A DNA stretch of 26,310 nt from Nitrospirota bacterium. GTDB taxonomy: Bacteria > Nitrospinota_A > UBA7883 > JACRGQ01. Below are positions 8,511 to 16,433 of this stretch, piece by piece. A program made the translations under genes and the position numbers. The stretch spans positions 1 to 26,310 of the forward strand of contig JAJRYD010000006.1 of NCBI GenBank assembly GCA_024275955.1, read 5' to 3'. The notes under the pieces were generated by a model. That model had not been told where the DNA came from. It made no database searches and saw nothing but the letters and a program-made list of their open reading frames with translations. The stretch's first letter is position 1; every line of letters begins with the position of its first letter.

Positions 8511-8585
8511 ACGCTTTAAGTCTAACCCTGCTTGGGGGAAATAGAAAAACGATTTAAGAGGAAGCAGGCTCGCTCTCTCTGTCAC

Positions 8586-8992
8586 GCATCGCGTGGAGCA
8601 GGTAATCGCTTATACCTTATCCACTTATATAGGTGGTGAGTGGCGGGGTTTAGAAGTTAGAAAAACTGTATCTCTCGCGCGCGGCCCACACTAGATTGGC
8701 AAATAACCGTAGAGGCGAAGAGGGGCCAGATTGCCGTTGCTGTTGTTGACTGATTCGGGGATGACTAAGGTAGAGCGTGTATCGTACCGTTAGCGCTCCG
8801 TCTGCAAGACTGCAACGGAAAATAGGCAAACTTTTTGTAAAGCTCAGAAAACTTTGTTCCCCGCCAGCGAGAACTGTTTCCACGCTTTGCGCGTCCCGCA
8901 TTAGCTCCGTCGGCTTTGCTTTCGCAGTTTCGTCTATAGGGGGAAAATTTTGTTCTGTTTTAGGCACAACTTTTCCTACATCCATTTTGAAA
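8586..8992. other. Intergenic stretch without a confident gene
   Basis: About 400 bp lie between the LplT-like gene and bcp. A 111-codon minus-strand frame (ATG 8985 to stop 8650) exists, but it has no ribosome site, no recognisable domain and a Ser/Gln/Arg-rich composition, so I do not call it a gene. The segment CTAGATTGGC at 8691-8700 resembles CTAGATTGCC at 9641-9650 in the next intergenic region, suggesting worn copies of a shared intergenic repeat. No clear terminator or promoter is visible. Confidence 0.5.
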
Positions 8993-9460
8993 CTACTTTA
9001 GCTCTTGTAGCTTTTCCTTTACCTTTTTTACATGGTCTTTCACTTTCACCTTTTCCCATATCTCCGCTATCTTTCCTTTGGGGTCTATAAGAAAAGTGGA
9101 GCGTACCACTCCCATATATTCTCTTCCGGCCATTTTCTTTTTCTGCCAGACAGCGTATTTTTCGCAAAGTTTTTTATCGCCATCGCTAAGAAGCGTAATG
9201 CCGAGATTTTGCTTATCGGTAAACCGGCAGTGGCTCTCCGGCGAATCCGGGCTTACGCCGAGTATTACCGCGCCAAGTTTCGCGAACTCTTTTTTCGCGG
9301 CGGTAAATTCTATCGCCTCCACCGTGCATCCCGGCGTACTGTCTTTCGGGTAAAAGTAGAGAACTACCCACTTGCCCAAAAAATTTTTAAGCGAAACTTT
9401 TTTCCCGTTCTTGTCGACCGACGTAAACGCCGGAGCTTTTCCATTTTTCTTCACTGCCAT
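8993..9460 (-). CDS. bcp: Thioredoxin-dependent thiol peroxidase, Bcp/PrxQ type
   Basis: This peroxiredoxin reduces hydrogen peroxide and organic hydroperoxides in the cytoplasm. It has 155 residues, the usual size. The peroxidatic cysteine is C45 in STPGCTVEAIEF, within the PxxxT(P)xxC context. The position used by the resolving cysteine in E. coli Bcp (C50, in PGCTxxxC) is isoleucine here, so the enzyme is either 1-Cys or uses another Cys (candidates in SHCRF and KLCEKY). VVLYFYPKD and VRSTFLIDPKG are typical family segments. ATG 9460 follows AGAGGAG at proper spacing. It is transcribed away from phoH, with its own likely promoter near 9506-9511. Confidence 0.95.
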   Translation of the reverse strand: MAVKKNGKAPAFTSVDKNGKKVSLKNFLGKWVVLYFYPKDSTPGCTVEAIEFTAAKKEFAKLGAVILGVSPDSPESHCRFTDKQNLGITLLSDGDKKLCEKYAVWQKKKMAGREYMGVVRSTFLIDPKGKIAEIWEKVKVKDHVKKVKEKLQELK

Positions 9461-9505
9461 AACCGCTCCTCTTTGGTAGTTCGTTAAACTTTAACTCCCG
9501 CCCTG

Positions 9506-9534
9506 ATTATAGCATCGTCTCACGCCCTCAAAAC
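9506..9534 (-). promoter_or_regulatory. Candidate promoter for bcp
   Basis: On the minus strand a perfect TATAAT -10 lies at 9506-9511. A weak TTTTGA -35-like hexamer lies at 9528-9533 with 16-bp spacing. The predicted start, about 9499, leaves a 5' leader of about 39 nt that holds the AGAGGAG ribosome site. Confidence 0.5.
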
Positions 9535-9675
9535 TTCGGTAGTGGCTAAGTAAATTATCGGCCTTGCCTTAACCTCATCACGAGGAGTGAGCGCAGTCGG
9601 CTACAGCCTGTCACGAGCGTAGCGTGGTGGCGGCACCCTGCTAGATTGCCACAGAATGTCAGTGCATTCATTAAG

Positions 9676-9801
9676 GGCCTGTTGCCAAATCCGATAGATT
9701 TGATTTCGTTTAAAATTGCCGATCGCTAAAACATCTATTTCGAAGAAGTTAAAAGATGAGTCTTTCCTTCAAATGCCACAAAAACCATTTCGGCAACAGC
9801 C
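9676..9801. mobile_element. MITE-like element: 126 bp, 11-bp inverted ends, 7-bp target duplication
   Basis: The left end GGCCTGTTGCC (9676-9686) and the right end GGCAACAGCCC (9791-9801) are inverted repeats with one mismatch. CATTAAG occurs directly outside both ends (9669-9675 and 9802-9808), as expected of a target-site duplication. A small hairpin, CAAATC-CGATA-GATTTG, lies at 9686-9702. No open frame fits inside, so the element is non-autonomous. The GG..CTGTTGC end resembles termini seen in IS6 and some IS5 groups, but I cannot assign the family. It lies in the intergenic region between divergent bcp and phoH, about 70 bp upstream of the phoH promoter. Confidence 0.75.
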
Positions 9802-9874
9802 CCATTAAGTAATGACAACTTTGCGAGCAAAAGTGACTTTTTTAAACTGGCATACTGCCAAGCTTTTGCGGGCA

Positions 9875-9902
9875 TTGCGTCTACCGCTGTTGATGGTATA
9901 AT
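9875..9902 (+). promoter_or_regulatory. Extended -10 promoter of the phoH cluster
   Basis: TGGTATAAT at 9894-9902 is a full extended -10 (TGn + TATAAT). TTGCGT at 9875-9880 gives a partial -35 with 16-bp spacing. Transcription should start near 9909, which places the in-frame TTG at 9908 outside the transcript and favours ATG 9941 as the phoH start. Confidence 0.7.
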
Positions 9903-9940
9903 TCTGTTTGACGGGGAATGAGAAAAACTTTCATCTATAT

Positions 9941-10984
9941 ATGATTGAAAAAAACATTAGAAAAACCATCCGCTATATGGAGGCTCAAGTCAGTTTGAAG
10001 ACTGAAACGGTTCCTGACCGCCAGACGATAGAAATCTCCGACTTTCCCCATTTCCGTGAATTTTGTGGTGTGAACGACCAGCAGATAGACTTTATCCAGA
10101 AAAAATACGGGGTAGAGATTTATGCCAGAAACGGGTCGATATTCGTTTCGGGGGGGTCGCCTATGGTAATGAAGTTCTCAAGTCTTTTCGCGCAGTATAA
10201 CGAGCTGGTCGATTCCGGCATCCGTATAAATCAGGACGACCTTAAATTCGCGATAAAATATTTTGTTAATCACGATAACGTTTCTCTCCACGATATGTTC
10301 GGCAAAGGGATAAGAACAGAAACTTCCCAAAAAGTTATCGTGCCAAGAAGCATGAACCAGCGGGCTTATGTATACTCCCTTTACAGGTCGACCATTATTA
10401 TCGGCGTCGGCCCGGCAGGCACCGGCAAGACATACCTTGCGATGGCTGTCGCTGTTTCGGAGCTTTTAAAAAAGAAGATAAACAAAATAATTCTTACACG
10501 CCCCGCTGTGGAGGCGGGTGAGAGGCTTGGGTTTTTGCCGGGCGACCTAGATGAAAAGATATCGCCGTACCTCCGCCCGCTTTACGATGCGATGTACGAT
10601 ACGCTGGGGGCGGAAAAATTGCAGACTATGATGGAAAACGGAGAAATAGAGGTTGCTCCGCTCGCGTACATGAGGGGACGGACGCTTAACGACTCATTTA
10701 TCATTCTCGATGAAGCGCAGAACTGCACATCGCAGCAGATGAAAATGTTTTTAACGAGGCTTGGCAAAAATTCCCGAATGGCGATAACGGGAGATATTAC
10801 TCAAAGCGATTTACCGCGCGAAAAGAGGCCGGGGCTTTTGGAGGTTAAAAATATCCTCAAAGGTATAGAGGGAATAGATATTATCAATTTTACGAGAAAA
10901 GATGTGGTGCGACATCCTCTGGTAGAAAAAATAATTCATGCCTACGAAAAGCTGGAAGACGGGCCAGAGCGGGGGGAAATATAG
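9941..10984 (+). CDS. phoH: PhoH family ATPase
   Basis: This is a cytoplasmic P-loop ATPase of the PhoH/PhoL family (347 aa). The family is linked to RNA metabolism and commonly sits beside ybeY, as here. An N-terminal KH-like region (ISDFPHFREFCGVNDQQ, KYGVEIYARNGSIFVSG) is followed by Walker A GPAGTGKT near residue 157. LTRPAVEAGERLGFLPGDL and Walker B FIILDEAQNCT come next, then a sensor-like AITGDITQSDLP. The frame is open to TTG 9908. I chose ATG 9941 because the strong extended -10 ends at 9902, so 9908 would lie at or before the transcription start. There is no clear ribosome site, and ATG 9979 is a further alternative. ybeY starts 17 bp after it. Confidence 0.92.
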   Translation: MIEKNIRKTIRYMEAQVSLKTETVPDRQTIEISDFPHFREFCGVNDQQIDFIQKKYGVEIYARNGSIFVSGGSPMVMKFSSLFAQYNELVDSGIRINQDDLKFAIKYFVNHDNVSLHDMFGKGIRTETSQKVIVPRSMNQRAYVYSLYRSTIIIGVGPAGTGKTYLAMAVAVSELLKKKINKIILTRPAVEAGERLGFLPGDLDEKISPYLRPLYDAMYDTLGAEKLQTMMENGEIEVAPLAYMRGRTLNDSFIILDEAQNCTSQQMKMFLTRLGKNSRMAITGDITQSDLPREKRPGLLEVKNILKGIEGIDIINFTRKDVVRHPLVEKIIHAYEKLEDGPERGEI

Positions 10985-11001
10985 CCTCTCCATTAGACAA
11001 C

Positions 11002-11424
11002 ATGGAGATTGCCGCGAGGGCGGGATTGAAAACGCCCAACCTTACCCGAATAAGGCGGCGGCTTTTAAAAATTTTTAAAAAGCTTGAAAATCCTAAAGGG
11101 GAAATATCAATTCTGCTTACGGGCGATGCCGAAATGAAGAAACTTAACAGCCGGTACAGGGGAAAACGCAAGACAACCGATGTTCTCTCCTTTCCTTCTG
11201 GCGATGGGCCGGGACCAAAAGTTATCGGCGATATAGTAATATCTGCGCCAAAGGCCCGCAGACAGGCGAAGAGTATAGGCAGTTCGTTTGAAAGGGAGGT
11301 TCTTTTTTTGATAGTGCATGGCCTTTTACACCTTTTGGGTTACGACCATGAAAAAAGCGAAAAGGATGCTGGGAAGATGGAAGAGATGCAAAGAGTGTTG
11401 ATGAAGACAGCTTACATAAAATGA
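11002..11424 (+). CDS. ybeY: Endoribonuclease YbeY (rRNA maturation factor)
   Basis: YbeY is a zinc-dependent single-strand endoribonuclease involved in 16S rRNA 3'-end maturation and ribosome quality control. It has 140 residues. The zinc motif HGLLHLLGYDHE (near residues 106-117) has all three His of the family H-x3-H-x5-H pattern. The SRYRGKRKTTDVLSFP segment is also typical. It begins 17 bp after phoH and its last 4 bp overlap the start of the HIT gene (ATGA). This supports a single transcript phoH-ybeY-HIT-mutS. Confidence 0.95.
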   Translation: MEIAARAGLKTPNLTRIRRRLLKIFKKLENPKGEISILLTGDAEMKKLNSRYRGKRKTTDVLSFPSGDGPGPKVIGDIVISAPKARRQAKSIGSSFEREVLFLIVHGLLHLLGYDHEKSEKDAGKMEEMQRVLMKTAYIK

Positions 11425-11906
11425 AACAGGTATGGGCGCCGTGGCGTCTTGAATATATCATCGCCCCTAAAGAGGGCAGGTGCGTTTTTTGCGCCATGCC
11501 AAAAGAGCAAAACGATGAGGAGAATCTTATCCTCCACAGGGGCGAGCATAATTTTATAGTCCTTAATAAATATCCGTACCTTAGCGGACACCTTATGGTG
11601 GTGCCTAATAGACATATTAAGGATATTACCAAGCTTAGCAGTGATGAGCGTAATGAGAACGGTTATCTTGTCTCTAAAAGCGTTGGGATATTAAAGGAGA
11701 GTTTTGGGCCGGAAGGTTTTAACGTCGGGCTGAATATAGGCAAGGCGGGCGGCGCGGGGATAAACGAGCATCTGCATACGCATGTTGTGCCGAGGTGGGT
11801 AGGCGATAACAACTTTATGCCGGTGATAGGAGATACCCGCGTAATGCCGCAGTATTTAAGCGACAGCTACAACGCGTTGGCTGAAAGTTTTAAAAACCTA
11901 AAGTAA
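11421..11906 (+). CDS. HIT family hydrolase (AP4A hydrolase/phosphorylase-like)
   Basis: This 161-aa histidine-triad nucleotide hydrolase belongs to a family acting on dinucleoside polyphosphates or adenylated substrates. It opens with VWAPWRLEYI and a CVFC zinc-type cysteine pair near residue 23. The triad HLHTHVVPRW lies near residue 117, with the active-site His being the middle one of HxHxH. LNKYPYLSGHLMVVPNRH is the conserved nucleotide-binding strand region. Translation starts inside the ybeY stop (ATGA overlap), so it is translationally coupled. mutS begins one base after its stop. The natural substrate cannot be read from sequence. Confidence 0.93.
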   Translation: MKQVWAPWRLEYIIAPKEGRCVFCAMPKEQNDEENLILHRGEHNFIVLNKYPYLSGHLMVVPNRHIKDITKLSSDERNENGYLVSKSVGILKESFGPEGFNVGLNIGKAGGAGINEHLHTHVVPRWVGDNNFMPVIGDTRVMPQYLSDSYNALAESFKNLK

Positions 11907-11907
11907 A

Positions 11908-14520
11908 ATGAGTTCTACCACACCTTTAATGCGCCAGTATACGGCGATAAAGAAAAACTACCCCGACTGCCTTCTTTTTTTCCGTATGGGCGATTTTTAC
12001 GAGCTGTTTCAGGAAGATGCCAAAATCGCGGCGAAAGCGCTAAATGTCGCCCTTACATCGAGAAGCAAGACAAAAAACGAACCGATGTGCGGCGTGCCTT
12101 ATCATTCTCTCGCCACATACCTTGAACGGGCGGTGAGGGCTGGGCATAAAGTCGCTATCTGCGAGCAGGTCGAAGACCCGAGACAGGCAAAAGGCATCGT
12201 AAAGCGTGAGGTGGTGCGTGTTGTTACGCCGGGTACGCTGACCGAAGATTATCTTTTGGACGAAAAAGAGCCGAACTACCTCGCTTCTATTTCTGTGGGA
12301 AGTGACAGCTTGGGACTGGCGGTGATAGATCTTTCGACAGGCACTTTTTTAGCAAGGGAGTTTGATGGTGATAAACGTATCGAAAAACTTATCGACGACA
12401 TCGCTAGGTTTTCTCCCAAAGAGGTAATTGTACCCGATGAGATTGGAACGGGTAACAAACGATTATTGGACGCGCTTGATATGGCCGGCCTGCGGTGCGA
12501 ACCGCTGGATGCTTTTTATTTTTCGCCGGAAGAGGCGGTAAGAGAACTAACAACTACGCTGGGTGTCGGCACGCTGGAAGGCTTTGGGCTTTCGGGTAAA
12601 AGAGATGCTGTCGGCGCGGCTGGGGCGGCGGTTAGTTATATAAGAAGAAACTCCCCAAGCTCTCTGGGTGCTGTTGATTCTATCCGTTTTGTTCCGGCTG
12701 ATGAAGGGATGGAGATAGATGCCGCCTCTGTCCGCAACCTTGAGCTGGTCTCCAACCTTTCAAACGGCAGTAGAGAAGGAACGCTCATCGAAATTATAGA
12801 CCAGACCAAAACAGGTATCGGCGCGAGGCTACTGCGTGAGCGGGTGGTAAAACCGCTTACCGGCAAAGATGCTATCTTAAAACGTCTCTCGCTTGTTACC
12901 GCTTTTTTCGAAGACTTTGCTTCTTGCGGAGAAATACGAAATATTTTGTCCGGCATGAGCGATTTCGAGCGGGCGTTTGGACGTATCGCCGGAAAAAACT
13001 TTAATCCGCGAGACTTTTCGTCGCTCTGCTATTCGCTGGAGCTGTTGCCAAAAATTTTGGAGGCTCTTGGAATTATGCTAGACAGCTCGATAAAAGAGCT
13101 GGCAAAAGAGTGGGATAATGTGGAAGAGCTTGCCTCTCTCCTGCAAAAAGCTGTCAACCGTTCGCACCCTGCCACATTTAGGGAGGTAGGTTTTATAAAC
13201 GACGGTTACAATGCCGAACTGGACGAACTCCGCTCTTTTGTGAGAAACGTAACCGGCACCATAAAAGGGATGGAAGAGACCGAAAAAATAAAAACCGGCA
13301 TACCGTCTCTTAAATTTAGCTACAACAAAATATACGGCTACTTCATAGAAATAACCAAAAAGCATGCCGACAAAGTGCCGGAGAGCTATATTAGAAAGCA
13401 GTCGCTTGTGAACTGCGAGCGTTTTGTTTCGCAGGAACTAAAAGAGCTTGAGGAAAAGCTGGCCGGGGCGGACGAAAAATCGAAAGAGCTTGAGGCTAGG
13501 CTAATAGATAAACTAAGGCTTGAAACGCTAAAGTATCTGCCGAGAGTGCGGAAAGCGGCAAAGCTTACCGCTAAGTTAGACATCTCGGCAGGGCTTGCCG
13601 AAACGGCAAGGCTTAACGATTACTCTTTGCCGGAAATTACCGAAGGACGCGAGCTAGAGCTTGAGTCGTCAAGACATCCGGTAATAGAAAGGCTGATGAT
13701 AGAAGAAACTTTTGTTCCAAACGATATATCAATCGGCAAAGAAAGCCGGCACCTTATGATAATAACCGGCCCTAACATGGCGGGAAAATCTACATACCTT
13801 CGGCAGGTCGCGCTTGCGGTTTTAATGGCGCAGATCGGCTCTTATGTTGCGGCAAAGAAAGCCGTCATAGGCATTGCCGATAGAATTTTTACGAGGGTCG
13901 GCGCGCAGGACAGGCTTCAAAAAGGGCTTTCCACTTTTATGGTGGAGATGGTGGAAACCGCAAACATACTTAATAACGCCACAGAGAGGTCGTTTGTAAT
14001 ACTCGATGAAATAGGACGAGGCACCTCTACTTTTGACGGTGTATCTATCGCTTGGGCCGTGGCAGAATTTTTAGCCAAAAGAAAAACCAGAACTCTTTTT
14101 GCCACGCATTACCACGAGCTGACAGACCTTACCGCAACGCAGGACGGCGTGGCCAACTTTAACGTATCGGCGAGAGAGTATAAAGACAAGCTGGTTTTTA
14201 TGAGAAAACTGGAGGAAGGGCCGGCGGATAAAAGCTACGGCATACAGGTGGCCCGTCTCGCGGGACTGCCAAAAGAGGTTTTGGAAAGCTCCAAACGTCT
14301 GCTTGCCGAGCTGGAGAAAATGGAATACGGCTCCGACGGCAAGCCGGTGTTAAAGGCGCAGGACCCTACGGACGACAAACAGTTTTCGCTTTTCGACGCG
14401 CGTAGCCACCCGGTTGTCGACGCATTAAGAGACGCAGATATAGACAGCATGACACCGCTTGAAGCGCTTAACCTTATAAACAAAATGCGGGATATGTTAG
14501 ACCCGCAAAGCGGGAGCTAG
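11908..14520 (+). CDS. mutS: DNA mismatch repair ATPase MutS
   Basis: MutS recognises mismatches and small loops and recruits MutL. The 870 residues are full length. The N-terminal domain holds the mismatch-reading motif in FFRMGDFYELF (F-x-E). Connector and lever/clamp regions follow. The ATPase has Walker A GPNMAGKST near residue 620, Walker B FVILDEIGRGTSTFDG, and the LFATHYHEL switch segment. The C-terminal tail LEALNLINKMRDML is the conserved dimer/tetramer end. ATG 11908 starts one base after the HIT stop, with no separate ribosome site, so coupling is likely. No disruption is seen, so mismatch repair should be intact and the nearby frameshifts are not explained by loss of mutS. Confidence 0.97.
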   Translation: MSSTTPLMRQYTAIKKNYPDCLLFFRMGDFYELFQEDAKIAAKALNVALTSRSKTKNEPMCGVPYHSLATYLERAVRAGHKVAICEQVEDPRQAKGIVKREVVRVVTPGTLTEDYLLDEKEPNYLASISVGSDSLGLAVIDLSTGTFLAREFDGDKRIEKLIDDIARFSPKEVIVPDEIGTGNKRLLDALDMAGLRCEPLDAFYFSPEEAVRELTTTLGVGTLEGFGLSGKRDAVGAAGAAVSYIRRNSPSSLGAVDSIRFVPADEGMEIDAASVRNLELVSNLSNGSREGTLIEIIDQTKTGIGARLLRERVVKPLTGKDAILKRLSLVTAFFEDFASCGEIRNILSGMSDFERAFGRIAGKNFNPRDFSSLCYSLELLPKILEALGIMLDSSIKELAKEWDNVEELASLLQKAVNRSHPATFREVGFINDGYNAELDELRSFVRNVTGTIKGMEETEKIKTGIPSLKFSYNKIYGYFIEITKKHADKVPESYIRKQSLVNCERFVSQELKELEEKLAGADEKSKELEARLIDKLRLETLKYLPRVRKAAKLTAKLDISAGLAETARLNDYSLPEITEGRELELESSRHPVIERLMIEETFVPNDISIGKESRHLMIITGPNMAGKSTYLRQVALAVLMAQIGSYVAAKKAVIGIADRIFTRVGAQDRLQKGLSTFMVEMVETANILNNATERSFVILDEIGRGTSTFDGVSIAWAVAEFLAKRKTRTLFATHYHELTDLTATQDGVANFNVSAREYKDKLVFMRKLEEGPADKSYGIQVARLAGLPKEVLESSKRLLAELEKMEYGSDGKPVLKAQDPTDDKQFSLFDARSHPVVDALRDADIDSMTPLEALNLINKMRDMLDPQSGS

Positions 14521-14529
14521 TTGTCGCCA

Positions 14530-14547
14530 CATGCCATGCATGGCATG
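14530..14547. repeat. 18-bp perfect palindrome after mutS
   Basis: CATGCCATGCATGGCATG is its own reverse complement. It begins 10 bp after the mutS stop. There is no loop and no following T-run, so it is a poor intrinsic terminator. A protein-binding site, or the core of a small repeat, fits as well. Confidence 0.5.
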
Positions 14548-14629
14548 GAGCTAGTAGCAACTCCGCCGGCGCAGTCGCCACGCGTTCCGCCTGTTTTTGC
14601 ATTTTAATCAAAGGCGTGGAAAACTATTT

Positions 14630-14635
14630 TATAAT
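14630..14635 (+). promoter_or_regulatory. Candidate -10 box immediately before the SemiSWEET gene
   Basis: A perfect TATAAT ends 7 bp before ATG 14643. Transcription would begin at or one base before the start codon, giving a leaderless message. No good -35 lies at normal spacing, so the call rests on the -10 and on the lack of any ribosome site. Confidence 0.4.
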
Positions 14636-14642
14636 AGCCAAA

Positions 14643-14912
14643 ATGAACGATACATATCTTAACCTGCTCGGCTTTAGCGCCGCCGTCCTTACCACTACCG
14701 CGTTCGTGCCGCAGGTGGTTAAGGTTGTAAAAACAAAATCGACAAAAGATATTTCGCTTTTGATGTATCTGCTCTTTACAGCTGGAGTGGCGCTATGGCT
14801 TATTTACGGTTTTGCCATCAGCTCTCTTCCGGTGATAGTTGCAAACGCTATTACCCTTTTGCTTTCCATCGTAATAATTGTATATAAGCTTAAAGGTAAC
14901 TCCAGCAGGTAG
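14643..14912 (+). CDS. SemiSWEET-type sugar transporter (PQ-loop/MtN3 family)
   Basis: This is a small three-helix membrane protein, 89 aa from ATG 14643. Helix 1 covers LNLLGFSAAVLTTTAFVPQV, with the PQ motif at its end. KTKSTKDISLLMYLLFTAGV leads into helix 2, and helix 3 is LPVIVANAITLLLSIVIIVY with the conserved Asn. SemiSWEETs work as dimers that carry sugars across the membrane. The frame is open upstream to GTG 14616, but that would add a segment lying over a TATAAT box. The ATG gives the normal family N-terminus. mnmA starts 23 bp downstream. The substrate is not predictable. Confidence 0.88.
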   Translation: MNDTYLNLLGFSAAVLTTTAFVPQVVKVVKTKSTKDISLLMYLLFTAGVALWLIYGFAISSLPVIVANAITLLLSIVIIVYKLKGNSSR

Positions 14913-14935
14913 GACTATTGTAGAATGGCCGGTAT

Positions 14936-16036
14936 ATGAAGGAAAAGGTGATGGTCGCTATGAGCGGCGGGGTTGATTCGTCGGTGGCCGCCGCCCTTTT
15001 ACAAGAGCAAGGTTACGAGGTTATCGGCATCACTATGCGGCTCTGGACAGTCGATAACGATTCTGCCAGACGGAGCTGTTGTTCGCTGGACGATGTGGAA
15101 GACGCGCGCCGTGTCGCCGATTCGCTTGGCATCCCCCATTACACCTTAAACATGAAAGAATCTTTTAGGGAAAATGTTGTCGATTATTTCGTTGACGAGT
15201 ACGAACGGGGTAATACGCCAAACCCATGTATCGCCTGCAACAGGGTTTTAAAGTTTGAAATGCTGATAGAAAAAGCGAAACAGATGGGGATAAAAAAACT
15301 TGCTACAGGACATTACGCACAGATTGAAAAACGTGGAGAGAGGTATCTCATAAAACGCGGAGTAGACCAGAATAAGGACCAGAGCTATTTTCTTTTTGAC
15401 ACTCCGCCTAAAAATCTTAGGTATATACTTTTTCCTATCGGCGGTTTGACAAAGGACGAAACGCGTGAAAAAGCAAAAAGGTTCGGCCTGAAAACGGCGG
15501 AAAAACAGGAGAGCCAAGAGATATGTTTTGTGCCGGAAGATGATTATAAAACTTTCCTTACCCGCTACGGCGTTAAGCATGAAAAGGGAGATTTCGTAAA
15601 TAGTAGCGGCGAGCCTCTTGGGAAACATTCTGGGGTTCCGTTTTACACGGTAGGGCAAAGACGCGGGCTTGGTATAGGGCATAGCCATAGGCTTTACGTC
15701 ACGGAGATAAAGCCAGAGAGTAATGTTATCGTGGTTGGCCCCGAAGAAGAGCTTTTGACCGAATCTATGGTAGCTACAAATACAACCCTTCATCTTCCTA
15801 TCGCCGATGGTGATACACTGCTGATAAAGGTGCGTTACAGGCAGGAGCCGGTAAAGGGGACCTTGCATCATCTGGCTGGCGGTGAAATTCGGGTTGATTT
15901 TATCGAACCTATAAAAGCGGTGGCGCCGGGGCAGGCGGCGGTATTCTATGCCGATGATATTCTGGTGGGGGGAGGATGGATAACATCCTTTGCGTCCTTT
16001 AGGGGAGAAGGTGGTAAATATGAAACAGCCGATTGA
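14936..16036 (+). CDS. mnmA: tRNA 2-thiouridylase MnmA
   Basis: MnmA inserts sulfur at C2 of U34 in tRNAs for Lys, Glu and Gln, using ATP. The 366 residues are normal. The PP-loop is SGGVDSS (residues 10-16). The catalytic cysteines are C101 in NPCIACN and C197 in ESQEICFVP, which match the active-site pair of the family. The N-rich segment GVDQNKDQSYFLF and GQRRGLGIG are also conserved. The start lies 10 bp after a TAGAAT -10-like element, with no ribosome site, so this message may have a very short leader. The last 17 bp overlap the following lipoprotein gene, which has its own ribosome site inside mnmA. Confidence 0.96.
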   Translation: MKEKVMVAMSGGVDSSVAAALLQEQGYEVIGITMRLWTVDNDSARRSCCSLDDVEDARRVADSLGIPHYTLNMKESFRENVVDYFVDEYERGNTPNPCIACNRVLKFEMLIEKAKQMGIKKLATGHYAQIEKRGERYLIKRGVDQNKDQSYFLFDTPPKNLRYILFPIGGLTKDETREKAKRFGLKTAEKQESQEICFVPEDDYKTFLTRYGVKHEKGDFVNSSGEPLGKHSGVPFYTVGQRRGLGIGHSHRLYVTEIKPESNVIVVGPEEELLTESMVATNTTLHLPIADGDTLLIKVRYRQEPVKGTLHHLAGGEIRVDFIEPIKAVAPGQAAVFYADDILVGGGWITSFASFRGEGGKYETAD

Positions 16037-16424
16037 ATACTCGATAAAGCTTATCGTGTTTATTTTATCTCTCTCCACTCTTTCCGGCTGTGATCTGATG
16101 CAACTTGGGGAATCGGACGGGGATAAGGCAAAAAAAGGCTGGTCGCTTTGGGTTCGGTCTGTCGATGAAAGCGGCAAAAGCTGGAAGCGAAAAGGCGGGT
16201 ACTCTACCGCCGGCAGGTGCGAAAAGGGGAAGAGGGAGGTATTTGAAGATAATAAAAGGTTTTCAAAAACCTTGACAGGTAAAAGGATAAAAGGAAAGTT
16301 TTACAAAAAGAAAAGCGTGTCAACAGAGTCTGACAAAATAGTTCGGCGGTATTTTGAAGATGGTTCGGCTTCGACGACATACTTTTACTGCTATCCAGAC
16401 AGTTACGACCCTACAAAACGCTAA
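16020..16424 (+). CDS. Small putative lipoprotein, function unknown
   Basis: This 134-aa protein has a signal peptide and lipobox LSGC (MKQPIEYSIKLIVF, then SLSTLSGC), so it should be lipidated and exported. The mature part is basic and rich in Lys, Ser and aromatic residues (SWKRKGGYSTAGRC, RIKGKFYKKKSV, STTYFYCYPD). It contains two Cys that could form a disulfide. I recognise no family. ATG 16020 is preceded by GGAGAAGGTGG, a strong ribosome site, and overlaps the end of mnmA by 17 bp. An in-frame upstream codon at 15990 would add residues before the signal peptide and is rejected. suhB begins 9 bp downstream. Confidence 0.8.
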   Translation: MKQPIEYSIKLIVFILSLSTLSGCDLMQLGESDGDKAKKGWSLWVRSVDESGKSWKRKGGYSTAGRCEKGKREVFEDNKRFSKTLTGKRIKGKFYKKKSVSTESDKIVRRYFEDGSASTTYFYCYPDSYDPTKR

Positions 16425-16433
16425 AAGACTTTA

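Noticed and set aside
7510-8544. 344-codon plus-strand ORF over the transporter gene
   Set aside because: It is antisense to a well-supported MFS gene; its Ser/Ile/Pro-rich translation is a shadow of hydrophobic codons.
8650-8985. 111-codon ORF between the LplT-like gene and bcp
   Set aside because: No ribosome site, no recognisable domain, odd composition and location in repeat-like intergenic DNA.
15248-16177. 309-codon minus-strand ORF over mnmA
   Set aside because: It is antisense to mnmA, which has all catalytic motifs; the translation shows no domain.
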